This document shows positions 34,714 to 44,074 of a stretch of 64,000 nucleotides of DNA, piece by piece. Where the stretch lies: positions 868,001 through 932,000 of the forward strand of contig CAVTVK010000004.1 in the NCBI GenBank assembly GCA_963738135.1. The letters are read 5' to 3'. The notes beneath the pieces are model-generated. The model saw only the letters and a list, made by a program, of their open reading frames with translations, searched no databases and was not told where the DNA came from. Both the position numbers and the translations under genes were made by a program. Numbering within the stretch: the first letter of the stretch is position 1; each line of letters starts with the position of its first letter. The DNA comes from Bog-473 sp963738135. GTDB lineage: Bacteria > Actinomycetota > Acidimicrobiia > Acidimicrobiales > RAAP-2.

Positions 34714-36008
34714 CGCGTCCGTCGGCGTCTGGGGGCTCGGCGTCGAGGGACAGGCCAGCATCCGCCGGCTGCGCGCCATGGGCCGCGCACCGGTGCTGGT
34801 CGACGACGCGCCCGCGGCACCCGTACTCGAGGGGATCGAGATCCTGGCGACCGGCCAGGGCGGACTGGACGCGCTGGGTCGTTGCGACGTCGTCGTGAAG
34901 AGCCCCGGCATCAGCCGCTATCGGCCGGAGGTGGACCGGCTCGAATCGGCGGGGGTCCAGGTCTGCGGGGGCCTCGGTCTGTTCATGGCCGAGGCCGATC
35001 CGCGTCCGCGTGGCCTGCATCACCGGCACCAAGGGGAAGAGCACGACCACCGCACTGGCGGTGCACCTCCTCAAAGGGCTGGGGGTGGATGCCCGGGCCG
35101 GCGGGAACATCGGGCAGCCGCCCTGGGACCCTTCGGGGGGTACGCCACCGGACTACTGGATTGTCGAGACCTCGAGCTTCCAGGTCCCCGACCTGGAGTG
35201 CGGGCCCTCGGTGGTGGCCGTCACCTCCCTGTCCCCGGACCATCTCGACTGGCACGGCAGCGTCGAGCGCTACTACTCCGACAAGTTGTCGCTCTGCACC
35301 AAGCCCGGGGTGACGCTCGCGCTGGCCGACGACACCGATGAGGAGCTTCATGCGCAGGCCGGCCTCCTCGGGCCGCACCTCCGCTGGGTGCGCGCGGCGG
35401 AGATCGAGCAGGACACCCGGTGGTCGGCATCGCTCGGCCTGACCGGGCCGCACAACGCGCGCAATGCCTCCGTCGCCCGCGCCGTCCTCGCCGGCCTCGG
35501 CATTCCCGGCGCGACCGACGAGGACAGGCTCGCCGCCGCGGCACAGGGTTTCGAAGGGCTACCAAGCCGCTGTCACTCGTTGGGTTGGATCGACGCCATC
35601 GAGTTCGTCGACGACGGACTGTCGACCAACGTGCTGCCGACCCGGGCCGCGCTGCAGGCCTTCGCGGCGCGACCGGTGGCGCTGCTCGTCGGTGGACACG
35701 ACCGGGGGCTCGACTACGCCCCGCTCGGCCTGTCGATTGCCGCCCGGACGGCGCCGACGCTCGTCGTCACGATGCCGGACAACGGGCCGCGCATCGGGCA
35801 GGCGGTACGGGACGCCACGAGCGGGCTGGTGGAGGTGCACGACGCCGTCGACCTCGACGGTGCGGTAGAGACGGCGTTCGGATGGGCCCCGGAGGGCGGG
35901 GTGGTCCTGCTCTCGCCGGCGGCACCCAGCTTCGGGCGCTTCGTCGACTACCGGGAGCGGTCGGCTGCCTTCGCCGAGGCGGCGCGCCGCCGGGGGACGC
36001 TCAGCTGA
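34679..36008 (+). CDS. murD2: UDP-MurNAc-L-alanine:L-glutamate ligase, MurD2-type (frameshifted)
   Basis: A Mur ligase of about 442 residues. It starts ATG 34679 inside the 3' end of murL. The N-domain reads GVWGLGVEGQASIRRLRAMG and VVVKSPGISRYRPEVDRLES. After one extra base near 35010 it continues VACITGTKGKSTTTALAVHL (P-loop), SFQVPDLECGPSVVAVTSLS, NARNASVARAVLAG and DGLSTNVLPTRAALQA. Pairing with MurL suggests that, like Xanthomonas MurD2, it adds L-Glu rather than D-Glu to UDP-MurNAc-L-Ala. Length is one base over a multiple of three, as expected for a single insertion. Whether a second, canonical murD exists is outside this window. Confidence 0.85.
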
Positions 36009-36022
36009 GCGGCGTAGCAGCG

Positions 36023-36682
36023 TCAGCAGGGTGCGCCGGCGGGCGCCAACTCCTCGCGCTCGCTGAGGAACAGCCACCACGAATCGGCCGACACGGTGGC
36101 GGCCGCCTGCACGACATCGGGGTCGGCCTCCAGCGCCGTCAGTGCCTCGATCGACCAGCCGGCGTGCTCCACCTCCTGCGTGCGATGCACGTCCCAGAAG
36201 CGGGTGCCCTCGTCGTCGAAGCCGTAGTGCCGGCGCAGCCCGTCGCCCTTGGACGCCGCGATGTCGGCGGCCTGGACCTCGTAGGCGGCCACCATGGCCA
36301 GCGCGGCCACCGGGTCGTTGGCGGCCGTCGTGCGCACGACAGCGAGCAACGCCGCGGTCGACGGAGTGGCGCCCGCGTCTGGAGTGGCGCCGGACGCCGC
36401 AGCGAAGCTCTCGAAGAGCTGTGTATGCGGCTCGGGCGCACCGAGCTCATCGGCCAGGTTCGCCTCCACCAGCTCGCGGGCACGCCCCGGCGGCAGGGCA
36501 TCGGCAATGACCGCCAACGTGACGGGCAACTCCTGCTCTATGTGGCGATATTGCTCTGCATAGGCGGCCAACTCACCCTCGGTGAGGGTGCCGGCTTCCC
36601 AGCGTCGGTAAAAGGGGTGTGTAAGCAAGTGACGCCCGACAATCGCCTCCGCAAGTACCCGGTGCATCGGTTGCGTGTGCAT
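36023..36682 (-). CDS. Heme-oxygenase-like diiron (HDO) protein, CADD/TenA-like
   Basis: A 219-residue all-helical protein of the heme-oxygenase-like fold. The six ligands expected of diiron HDO enzymes are in register: Glu79 and His86 (DELGAPEPH), Glu135 (AAYEVQ), His166, Glu170 and His173 (WDVHRTQEVEH). The opening LLTHPFYRRWEAGTLTEGEL matches CADD/PqqC-like proteins. Chlamydial CADD makes para-aminobenzoate from its own tyrosine; whether this protein does so is unknown, but folE, P, B and K are nearby while no pabA or pabB is visible. It ends 14 nt from murD2 (convergent). Confidence 0.75.
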   Translation of the reverse strand: MHTQPMHRVLAEAIVGRHLLTHPFYRRWEAGTLTEGELAAYAEQYRHIEQELPVTLAVIADALPPGRARELVEANLADELGAPEPHTQLFESFAAASGATPDAGATPSTAALLAVVRTTAANDPVAALAMVAAYEVQAADIAASKGDGLRRHYGFDDEGTRFWDVHRTQEVEHAGWSIEALTALEADPDVVQAAATVSADSWWLFLSEREELAPAGAPC

Positions 36683-36756
36683 CGGCGCACCTTATCCGCT
36701 CCCCGTCTCGCGTCAACTGGGCCGGCCCGGGGTCCGGGAACGGCCACAATCAGGGT

Positions 36757-37638
36757 GTGCTCACCCTGGTGTGGTTCATTGTGGGTGGGCTCGTCGGCTG
36801 GGGCGCAGCGCACGGGGGGCCGGCCGTGCAGCGGGCCTGGCCCGTCTTCCTCCGCATCCAGATCCTGGTCACCTCGGCGACGCTGTCTCTGGTGGCGGCC
36901 TGGCGGCTGACCTCGGTCAGCCAGCTGTTGGGCCCACTCGCGCTCTCCGCCGGAATGTGGCTCCTCCTCGGGGCCACCCTCGTGTCGAGGGGCGAGCGGA
37001 GCGCCGGCCAGAGCTCGCTCGAAGCGTGGGCTGTGACCCCCAACGCCGGCTTCTGGGTCGTTCCGACGGCGGCCGCCTTCGCCGGATCGGCGGGAACCAT
37101 GATCGCAGTCCTGGCCAATGTCATCACGACGGCCTGGAACGCCGTGGCGGTCCACCTGATGCGACGCGACGCCCCGTTCCGCCAGCGCCGTTCCACCACC
37201 TGGGTCGACCAGTCGCCCGTCCTGGCCTCCCTCGTCGGCCTCCTACTCCATCTCTTCGGAGCGGCGCCGAGCTGGACGGCCGACCTGTTGACGTGGGCCG
37301 GCCCGCTGCTCGCCTTCTCGGGGGCCGCCCTGTTCACCGGGTCGGTCATCCACCCACACAACCTGGCCGTGCCGCGGACCGGGCACGCCGTGCGCCGCTG
37401 GGGCTGGCTCACCGCGGTCCGGATCGCCTACTACGCGCTGGTGGCCACGGCGGCGTCGCTCGCCGGCTCCACAGCACTCACCGTCGTGGCCGTCCTCACG
37501 GCACTGAGCGCGCCTTCGTTCCAGCCCATACAGATGTCGGTGCTCTACGGCTATCGCTCCGAAGTGGTGGTGGCCGCGGTGCGGTGGGGGTGGTTGCTGG
37601 CTCCTTTCGGAATCGGATTCGCGGCGGCCATCCACTAG
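36757..37638 (+). CDS. AEC-like membrane transporter
   Basis: A 293-residue integral membrane protein with eight to ten hydrophobic helices, starting GTG 36757 (MLTLVWFIVGGLVGWGAAHG). The segment NAGFWVVPTAAAFAGSAGTM followed by IAVLANVITTAWNAVAV resembles the central 'N.GF...P' element of auxin-efflux-carrier-type (AEC) permeases, and an intramolecular half-repeat is plausible. Substrate unknown. The assignment is tentative; another multi-helix transporter class is possible. It is divergent from the CADD-like gene and about 60 nt upstream of the cyclase. Confidence 0.6.
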   Translation: MLTLVWFIVGGLVGWGAAHGGPAVQRAWPVFLRIQILVTSATLSLVAAWRLTSVSQLLGPLALSAGMWLLLGATLVSRGERSAGQSSLEAWAVTPNAGFWVVPTAAAFAGSAGTMIAVLANVITTAWNAVAVHLMRRDAPFRQRRSTTWVDQSPVLASLVGLLLHLFGAAPSWTADLLTWAGPLLAFSGAALFTGSVIHPHNLAVPRTGHAVRRWGWLTAVRIAYYALVATAASLAGSTALTVVAVLTALSAPSFQPIQMSVLYGYRSEVVVAAVRWGWLLAPFGIGFAAAIH

Positions 37639-37700
37639 GACCCGACACAAGCAGCGGGCCGGTGGCAGCGAGAAAGCACCGCTGTGCAAGGCTGGTTGAC

Positions 37701-40700
37701 ATGGCGAACGTTGCATCGGGGCTGGATCCGTACATCCCGCGCATCGCGGCCGAGTGGGATCTTGACGCGCCAGGAGCGCTCTGGCGTGAGATGGAGGCGA
37801 CCTGCTGTTTCGTCGACATCTCGGGGTTCACGGCCCTCTCAGAGCGCCTGGCGAAGATGGGCCGCTTTGGCGCAGAGGAGCTCACCGAGGTGCTCAACCA
37901 CGTGTTCTCCCGGATGCTCGAGGTCGCCTACGACAAGGGCGGCGCCCTCCTGAAGTTCGGCGGTGACGCCCTGCTCCTCGCCTTTACCGGGGAAGACCAT
38001 CCCCGCTTGGCTGCGGAGGGAGCCGTCGCGATGCGCGCCGCCCTCCGCGAAGCGCGGACGCTGCCCACGTCCGTCGGCCGGCTCAACCTGCGCATGTCAA
38101 TTGGCATCCACAGCGGGGTCTTCCTCCTCTTCCGGGTCGGCGACACCCACCGCGAGCTGATCATCACCGGCCCTGCGGCATCGACCACAACGCGCATGGA
38201 GCAGACGGCGGACGCCGGCGAGATCGTCGTCAGCCCCGACACCGCGGCCCGCCTCCCGGTCGCCGCCGTTGGTAAGGCCAAGGACGACGGCTGGCTCCTG
38301 CGGTGGCGCCAGGTGGTCGAGGGCGGGCGGGGTCCGATCCCGGCGCGCCCGGTTCCGACCACCGCCGTCGAAACGTCGGTCCCGATCGCTCTGCGCAACC
38401 GGCTCACCCAGCGTGGCGGGGAGTCAGAGCACCGGTTGGCCAGCGTGGCGTTCGTCAAGTATTACGGCACCGACGATCTGCTGGCCTCGGAAGGCCCGGA
38501 CGCGACGGCGGCCGCGCTCGACTCGATTGTGCGCGCGGTCCAGCGCGCCGCCCACCTCGAATCGGTCACGTTCCTCGCCTCCGATATCGACGCCAACGGC
38601 GGGAAGATCATCCTCACGACGGGTGTCCCGGCGACCCTGGAAGACGACGAGGGGAGTATCTTGCGCGCCGTCCGGATGGTGATGGAGGAGCAGTACCCCC
38701 TCCCTATCCGGGTGGGGGTGAACCGGGGCCACGTCTTCTCCGGCGACATCGGAACGGCCTACCGCCGCACTTTCACGGTCATGGGCGACACCGTCAACCT
38801 CGCTGCCCGCCTCATGGCCGCGGCCAAACCCGGCGAGATCTACGCCACCGCCACGATCCTCGATCAATCGCGCACCGTGTTCGCCACAGAGGCGCTCGAG
38901 CCCTTCTCGGTGAAGGGAAAATCGGAGCCTGTCCAGGCCTATCGTGTCGGGCCGGCCACCGGGTCGAGATCGGATGCTTATGGCACGCTCCCGTTCCGAG
39001 GCCGTGACAAGGAGTTGACGACCCTCCTCGACAGCTTCGCGTCGGTCACGACCGAGCACGGCCAGACAGCGCTCATCGAGGCCGAGCGGGGCATGGGAAA
39101 GACGCGATTGATGACCGAATTCGCCACCGCGGCGACTCCCGTGCATATCCTCTGGCTTCAGGGGGAGCCACAGAGCACTGACGTCCCGTACCAGCCGCTG
39201 CGCGCCCAGTTACGAAGCGTTCTCGGAATCGACGCCAGGGACCGCACCGAAGCAGGCGACCAACTACTGGAGTCCATCCTGAGGTTGGACCGGGGACTGG
39301 CGCCGTTCGCGCCACTGCTGGCGCCGATCGTCGATGCTGATGTTCCTCCGACGCCGGAGAGCGAGGCTATCGCAGAAGAGTTCGTTCGCCAACGCGTCGC
39401 CGACATCGTGCTGAGCACTCTCGATGCCGCGTGTAGCACTCCGCTTTTGATCGTCGCCGAGGACGCGCATTGGTTCGACGACACGACATCGGATATTTGT
39501 GCGCACCTCTCGAAGGCGGCGACGAGTCGGAGCTGGCTCTTTTGCAGCACCCGGCGTCCCGACGCCGAGGGCGGATTTGAGCCGTCGAACCCGGACATAC
39601 GGCTGCCGCTTGCGCCGTTGACCGACGACGTGTCCCGGGAACTCGTCGAGGCGACCACCGATACCGCCCCTCTCCGCCCGCACGAAAGCGACGGCATCGT
39701 GACCCGTGCCGGTGGCAATCCGTTGTTTCTCGAAGAACTACTCCGCATCGTGCGCGCCACGGACATCGACTCGCTGCCGGACACCCTCGATGCAGTTGCC
39801 ATGCGCGAGATCGATGGGCTGCCAACGACACCTCGCCGAGTGTTGCGGCTCGCCTCCGTACTCGGTCGATCGTTCGATCGTGCACTGATCGATCAGCTCC
39901 TCGCAGTCGAGTTGGTGGACGCAAGTGCCGACGCGCTCGAGGATCTACGGGCCCAGCTCGTCTCGGACGGGGACAGTGAACGGATCCGATTCCGTCACGC
40001 GTTGCTGCAGGAAGCCGCCTACCAGAGCCTGCCCTTCCGCCAACGACTGGAGCTGCATCGCACCGTGGGCGAAATCATCGAACGCGGGGCGACCGAGGTT
40101 GACGACGTCGCTCCACTGCTGTCGCGCCACTTCCTGGCCGCTCAGGACTGGGACCGGACGTGGCGTTACGCTCGCAAGGCGGCGACGTCCGCTCGCGAGG
40201 CGCACGCACCCGCTGAAGCAGCCGTCCATCTCGGACACGCGGTGACAGCCTCCCGCAAACTGGGCGAGGTCGCTGGTGAAGAGCTGGCCGACGTGTTTGG
40301 CGAGCTCGGTCGAACTTTCGAGCTCCTCGGCGACTACGAACGAGCAGATGATGCCTACCGGCGTGCGTCCAATTGCGAGACCGATCCCGTGAGGCGAGGA
40401 CAGGTTGCGTATCGCCGTTCGTACCTCCGTAGCGAGTACCTCGGGAAACCCGGGGCAGCAGTGCGAATGCTCCGCTCAGCCCGAAAGAACCTTGACGGCG
40501 TCGGCGAGGAGGCCGCCGGACTACGGGCCCTCTTGCTGGCCGGAGAAGCCAGCGCACGTCAGCGTCAGGGTCGTATCACCGAGGCGATCGCCTGCGCGGA
40601 CCTCGCCGCTGAACAGGCGGAGCGATCAGGTGAGAAGCGGGCGCTTGCGATCGCCCTGCATGTGCGCAGCCTCTCGTTGATCATGGCGGGCCGCACCGAC

Positions 40701-41474
40701 GCGATCGACTTCATGGACGGTGTGCTCGAGCTGTTCAAAGAACTCGGTGACGATGTGCGGGTGGCTATGACCCTGGGCAACATCGCCGTCATCGCCTTCT
40801 ACGAGTCCCAGTGGGACAAATCGGCGCACTACCTGACGCTGAGTGCCGAAGCTTCGACCAAGGCCGGCGATCTCGCGTGCGCTGCGATGACACGTGGCAA
40901 CCTCGGGGAACTGCTGACGAACCAAGGCCGGACCGACGAGGCAGTCGCCATCCTTGGTCCGGCCGCACGCACCCTGGAATCGGTCGGATGGACGGTGATG
41001 ACCGCCGGAACCGAGGCGGAGCTCGGAAGAGCCCTTGCCTTCCACGGCGATTGTGAAGGCGGACTGGTCCTCTTGCGCTCCGCAGTCGCGGTCCTCGACG
41101 AGATCGGGGCGCACTACGAGGCACTCGAGGCATACAGTCGTCTGGCCGACATTCTTGTTTTCGATAATCGGCCCACCGAGGCACGCTCGGCCTTGGCGCG
41201 GGCAAGGGAGCTCGAACGAGTCCTCGGAGAGACGCAGTTGGCACCGCACATCGATCGCCTGGAACTGATCCTCGCCGCGACGCACAACGGTGGTATGAGC
41301 CCGACCGCGCTCGAGAGCTTCCTCGAGCGGGCCCGGCGTATCGGTGCGACCTACGATGAGCTCGTCGTCCTCGCGCTCGCGGAACGTCTAGGTGATCAGA
41401 CCCAACACGAGCATGTCGCTCGGCTCTCTCGCGCCCTTGGTGTGGTTCGGCTGCCTATGTTCGTCGATGTGTGA
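37701..41474 (+). CDS. Soluble-adenylyl-cyclase-like protein: two class III cyclase domains, AAA/STAND ATPase, TPR
   Basis: A 1257-residue signalling protein. C1 (residues about 30-200) has both metal Asp residues (FVDISGFT, Asp39; GGDALL, Asp89) but a degraded transition-state Asn (GPAASTTTRMEQ). C2 (about 240-420) lacks the metal Asp residues (VAFVKYYGTDD) but keeps Asn and Arg (GDTVNLAARLMAAAKPGEI). The two would complement each other as in mammalian sAC. Next come an ATPase with P-loop AERGMGKTR (about residue 461) and Walker B LLIVAEDAHWFDD, and a long C-terminal TPR-like solenoid. There are no membrane segments. ATG 37701 gives the family N-terminus, although an open frame extends upstream. 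Its codon use looks slightly less GC-biased than its neighbours. Confidence 0.9.
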   Translation: MANVASGLDPYIPRIAAEWDLDAPGALWREMEATCCFVDISGFTALSERLAKMGRFGAEELTEVLNHVFSRMLEVAYDKGGALLKFGGDALLLAFTGEDHPRLAAEGAVAMRAALREARTLPTSVGRLNLRMSIGIHSGVFLLFRVGDTHRELIITGPAASTTTRMEQTADAGEIVVSPDTAARLPVAAVGKAKDDGWLLRWRQVVEGGRGPIPARPVPTTAVETSVPIALRNRLTQRGGESEHRLASVAFVKYYGTDDLLASEGPDATAAALDSIVRAVQRAAHLESVTFLASDIDANGGKIILTTGVPATLEDDEGSILRAVRMVMEEQYPLPIRVGVNRGHVFSGDIGTAYRRTFTVMGDTVNLAARLMAAAKPGEIYATATILDQSRTVFATEALEPFSVKGKSEPVQAYRVGPATGSRSDAYGTLPFRGRDKELTTLLDSFASVTTEHGQTALIEAERGMGKTRLMTEFATAATPVHILWLQGEPQSTDVPYQPLRAQLRSVLGIDARDRTEAGDQLLESILRLDRGLAPFAPLLAPIVDADVPPTPESEAIAEEFVRQRVADIVLSTLDAACSTPLLIVAEDAHWFDDTTSDICAHLSKAATSRSWLFCSTRRPDAEGGFEPSNPDIRLPLAPLTDDVSRELVEATTDTAPLRPHESDGIVTRAGGNPLFLEELLRIVRATDIDSLPDTLDAVAMREIDGLPTTPRRVLRLASVLGRSFDRALIDQLLAVELVDASADALEDLRAQLVSDGDSERIRFRHALLQEAAYQSLPFRQRLELHRTVGEIIERGATEVDDVAPLLSRHFLAAQDWDRTWRYARKAATSAREAHAPAEAAVHLGHAVTASRKLGEVAGEELADVFGELGRTFELLGDYERADDAYRRASNCETDPVRRGQVAYRRSYLRSEYLGKPGAAVRMLRSARKNLDGVGEEAAGLRALLLAGEASARQRQGRITEAIACADLAAEQAERSGEKRALAIALHVRSLSLIMAGRTDAIDFMDGVLELFKELGDDVRVAMTLGNIAVIAFYESQWDKSAHYLTLSAEASTKAGDLACAAMTRGNLGELLTNQGRTDEAVAILGPAARTLESVGWTVMTAGTEAELGRALAFHGDCEGGLVLLRSAVAVLDEIGAHYEALEAYSRLADILVFDNRPTEARSALARARELERVLGETQLAPHIDRLELILAATHNGGMSPTALESFLERARRIGATYDELVVLALAERLGDQTQHEHVARLSRALGVVRLPMFVDV

Positions 41475-41477
41475 CCA

Positions 41478-42821
41478 TCAATGGAGCCGCATGTCGACGA
41501 GACCGACCCAGTCCTCAGTGATCTGAGTCCCTGGGGCGCCCGTCGAGGTGGTGATGGGAGTGACCGTGCCGTCGGCGTTGACGACGTCGTTGTTGTAGTC
41601 CTTCGTGACGGTGCACAGTTCCTGCTGCGGCACGACCCCGGGGCCTGGCGCCTGGGCAGTCTGGCAGTAGGCCTGGTCATAGAACGTCGTGTTGTCGAAC
41701 GAGAACGAATGCACGGGGCACATGTTTTGCGCCAGGCCGGGCACGTTCGGAATACCCGTCGTCCCGCCAGGAGCCGGGCTGCCGGGCGCGTCGACGTACG
41801 GGCTGCACAGCGGCACGGCGGGCCAAACGATGTGGACTGTCAGCTGCACGCTCGACGTCGAGAACCCGTTAAAGCTCAGTGTCGCCAGTCCCGTGTTCGG
41901 ATCAATCGTGGAAGAAAACGACGTGTACGACTTGCACTGAGTGGCGGCACCGGTAAGGGTCAGCGTCGCCTGGACGTTGCCGCCGAGGTTCGTGGGTTGG
42001 ATCGATTGGCCGCCGCAGATCACGCTCGCCAGCTCGAACGTTGCCGTCGGCCCGACGACGGAGATCGAGCTGCTCACCGTGGCGTCTTGCACCTCGACGG
42101 TCTGGAAGCCCGCCTGCGTCGCAGGCGTCCCGGTGCAGGGTCCGCCAGCGGGGACGCTTGTGTCAGCGATGATCGAAGTCCCCTGTCCACCGTTGATGGA
42201 GCAGGTCTGCGTCCCAACTTGATTGCCCGCGGAGTCGAACTCCACCAGCTGCACAGTCAGCACCGGATGCTGCGCGACCCCGCTGTCCTTACGCTGGATG
42301 GGGATCTGGGCCCCGGTGAAGATCCGGTTTGAGCCAATAACGGCGTTCGACCCGGGTGCGAAGTCGAGCGACTCGGCGCCCTTGCCCGACTTGTTCTCGA
42401 TGGACCACGCCGGCGAGACGCCGCAGACTCCCGTCGCCAGCCCGCTGATACCCGGTGTGTCGGCGGATGGCTTGTTCGAGTAGTAGTTGGCGCTGGGACT
42501 TGCCGCGTAGAGCTTGGCGGTGACTGAGAGAATCGCTGCGCCACTCACGCTGGGAGCACCGCACTGCCCCTTCGAGCTCACCGACTGGGTCGTCGTCGTG
42601 GAGCCATCACCCGGCACATACCGGAAGAAGGTCGAGGGAGAGCCGGTCGTCTGGCCGTAGAGAATCTCGTCAGGGTTCGCCGGCGTGCCGGTCGCCGCTC
42701 CCGCCACCGAGGACGGCAGGGTGCTGACTCCCGGCAGGGCAACGGCGAGCGTGAGAGGTGTGATCACGGTCGCGAGGCCGACGGCCCCAGCTGCCAGCAA
42801 ACGCTTCGCGGTGAACTTCAT
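41478..42821 (-). CDS. Secreted hypothetical protein
   Basis: A 447-residue exported protein. ATG 42821 is preceded by GGAGG and opens a signal peptide (MKFTAKRLLAAGAVGLATVI, TPLTLAVALPG). The mature part is Ser/Thr/Gly-rich, low in charge and has around ten Cys residues (for example SSKGQCGAPS, GVCGVSPA, QTCSINGG), suggesting a disulfide-bonded beta-rich extracellular protein. No catalytic motif was recognised. It is convergent with the cyclase, the two stops being only 4 nt apart, so no separate terminator is visible. Confidence 0.75.
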   Translation of the reverse strand: MKFTAKRLLAAGAVGLATVITPLTLAVALPGVSTLPSSVAGAATGTPANPDEILYGQTTGSPSTFFRYVPGDGSTTTTQSVSSKGQCGAPSVSGAAILSVTAKLYAASPSANYYSNKPSADTPGISGLATGVCGVSPAWSIENKSGKGAESLDFAPGSNAVIGSNRIFTGAQIPIQRKDSGVAQHPVLTVQLVEFDSAGNQVGTQTCSINGGQGTSIIADTSVPAGGPCTGTPATQAGFQTVEVQDATVSSSISVVGPTATFELASVICGGQSIQPTNLGGNVQATLTLTGAATQCKSYTSFSSTIDPNTGLATLSFNGFSTSSVQLTVHIVWPAVPLCSPYVDAPGSPAPGGTTGIPNVPGLAQNMCPVHSFSFDNTTFYDQAYCQTAQAPGPGVVPQQELCTVTKDYNNDVVNADGTVTPITTSTGAPGTQITEDWVGLVDMRLH

Positions 42822-43435
42822 GACGCGGAACCTCCAAGGTTGTTCCCAGACACCGCCAAACGAATCCCGCCTGGAGCGCCGAGGAAGCACTGAGCAACTC
42901 TCTCCAACCGCCTAGAACGGGAACATACCGGAGTTTCCATTCCTTTGCAATCCGCATTACTGTCCTCCAGCCAGGTGGCCGCGCCGAGACGAATGGATGG
43001 ATCAGGCACCTGATCCGGAGGAGCGACACGACCACAGACCATGACGGTCGGCGCCGATGGTGCACGTCGCAAACGCCTGGAGACGAGGCGGCAACGCGGT
43101 CAGCCATGAGTTACTCGAGTCCGGCTGGCCTTTTGCCGACGTTGTCCCTCGACTCGGCCCGGACGGGCGGAAGCACCGTTTACCCACACGACGCGCGCGT
43201 GAGGCGGCCAACCGGAGCGCAGCTTGGGCGTCTTGATCCGGTTCTTGCGCGCCGCCGTGTCGCACCGCGGTCACCGGCCGGCGTGGGAGGGGTCGCAACA
43301 GGCCCATCAGCAGTCAGGAATGCGGCATGCCTTCTCCGGCCGAGCAGCTCCCCCACGAAACTGGGCGAACGTGCTGGCTGCCCCTCGACTTGTACGGCTG
43401 AATCGGCAGCACGTCCGGCCGCCAGCGCCGACCTG
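42822..43435. other. 614-nt intergenic region, no gene supported
   Basis: Upstream region of the secreted protein (promoter and ribosome-binding site toward 42822-42840) and downstream flank of tetR. Several open frames exist on both strands, but none has a ribosome-binding site, conserved motif or consistent codon bias. A decayed gene cannot be excluded. Confidence 0.5.
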
Positions 43436-44074
43436 TCAGCGGTGGCGGAGGATCCGGTCCAGCTGGGCGACGGTGAGTGGATCGTGGACCGGCGACGCAT
43501 GCCCGGGTCGCAGGCCGTCGAGGAGCAGCTCGAGGAAGCGCAGCGACGGCTTGGAGGATTTCGTGTCGCAGACGTCCGCTATCGACCGGACGGCCATGAG
43601 GACCACGACGATGTCCGTCACCTCGATGTCGGGGCGCACGGACCCGGCGCGCTGGCTCCGGTCGAGGATCTCCTCCAAGAGAGGAGCGGTCTGCCCAAGT
43701 CCCGTCCGACTCGACCTCCATGGGGGAGCTGAGATGGTGGCCCGCCAGCAGCTGGGCACTGCGATGCAGCGGCGCACGAACTCGAAGACGCCGTCCTCCG
43801 GAGGGACATCCGTGAGCACCGCCTCGGCGATCTGCCGCTTGCGCTCGTGGGCCGCCTCCACAACCGCATTCAGGAGATCCTCCTTGTTCGGGAACCGGCG
43901 GTACAGCGTCCCCACACCGACATCGGCCCGGGCCGCGATGTCCTCCATGGAGGCTTCGTACCCCTGCTCCGCGAAGACGTCGCGGGCGGCGACGAGAATG
44001 CGGCTCAGGTTGACCTCGGCGTCCCGCCTGAGTGGCCGCTGCTCCACGCTCGCGACGTCGGCGCCCTTCGTCAC
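43436..44074 (-). CDS. TetR-family repressor
   Basis: A 212-residue TetR regulator. The N-terminal helix-turn-helix domain reads ILVAARDVFAEQGYEASMED and IAARADVGVGTLYRRFPNKE. The ligand-binding C-domain ends FLELLLDGLRPGHASP. Its ATG overlaps the stop of the MFS pump gene by 4 nt, so it is co-transcribed behind the pump it probably controls. The stretch CWRATISAPPWRSS is slightly unusual but no frame break is evident. Confidence 0.9.
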   Translation of the reverse strand: MTKGADVASVEQRPLRRDAEVNLSRILVAARDVFAEQGYEASMEDIAARADVGVGTLYRRFPNKEDLLNAVVEAAHERKRQIAEAVLTDVPPEDGVFEFVRRCIAVPSCWRATISAPPWRSSRTGLGQTAPLLEEILDRSQRAGSVRPDIEVTDIVVVLMAVRSIADVCDTKSSKPSLRFLELLLDGLRPGHASPVHDPLTVAQLDRILRHR

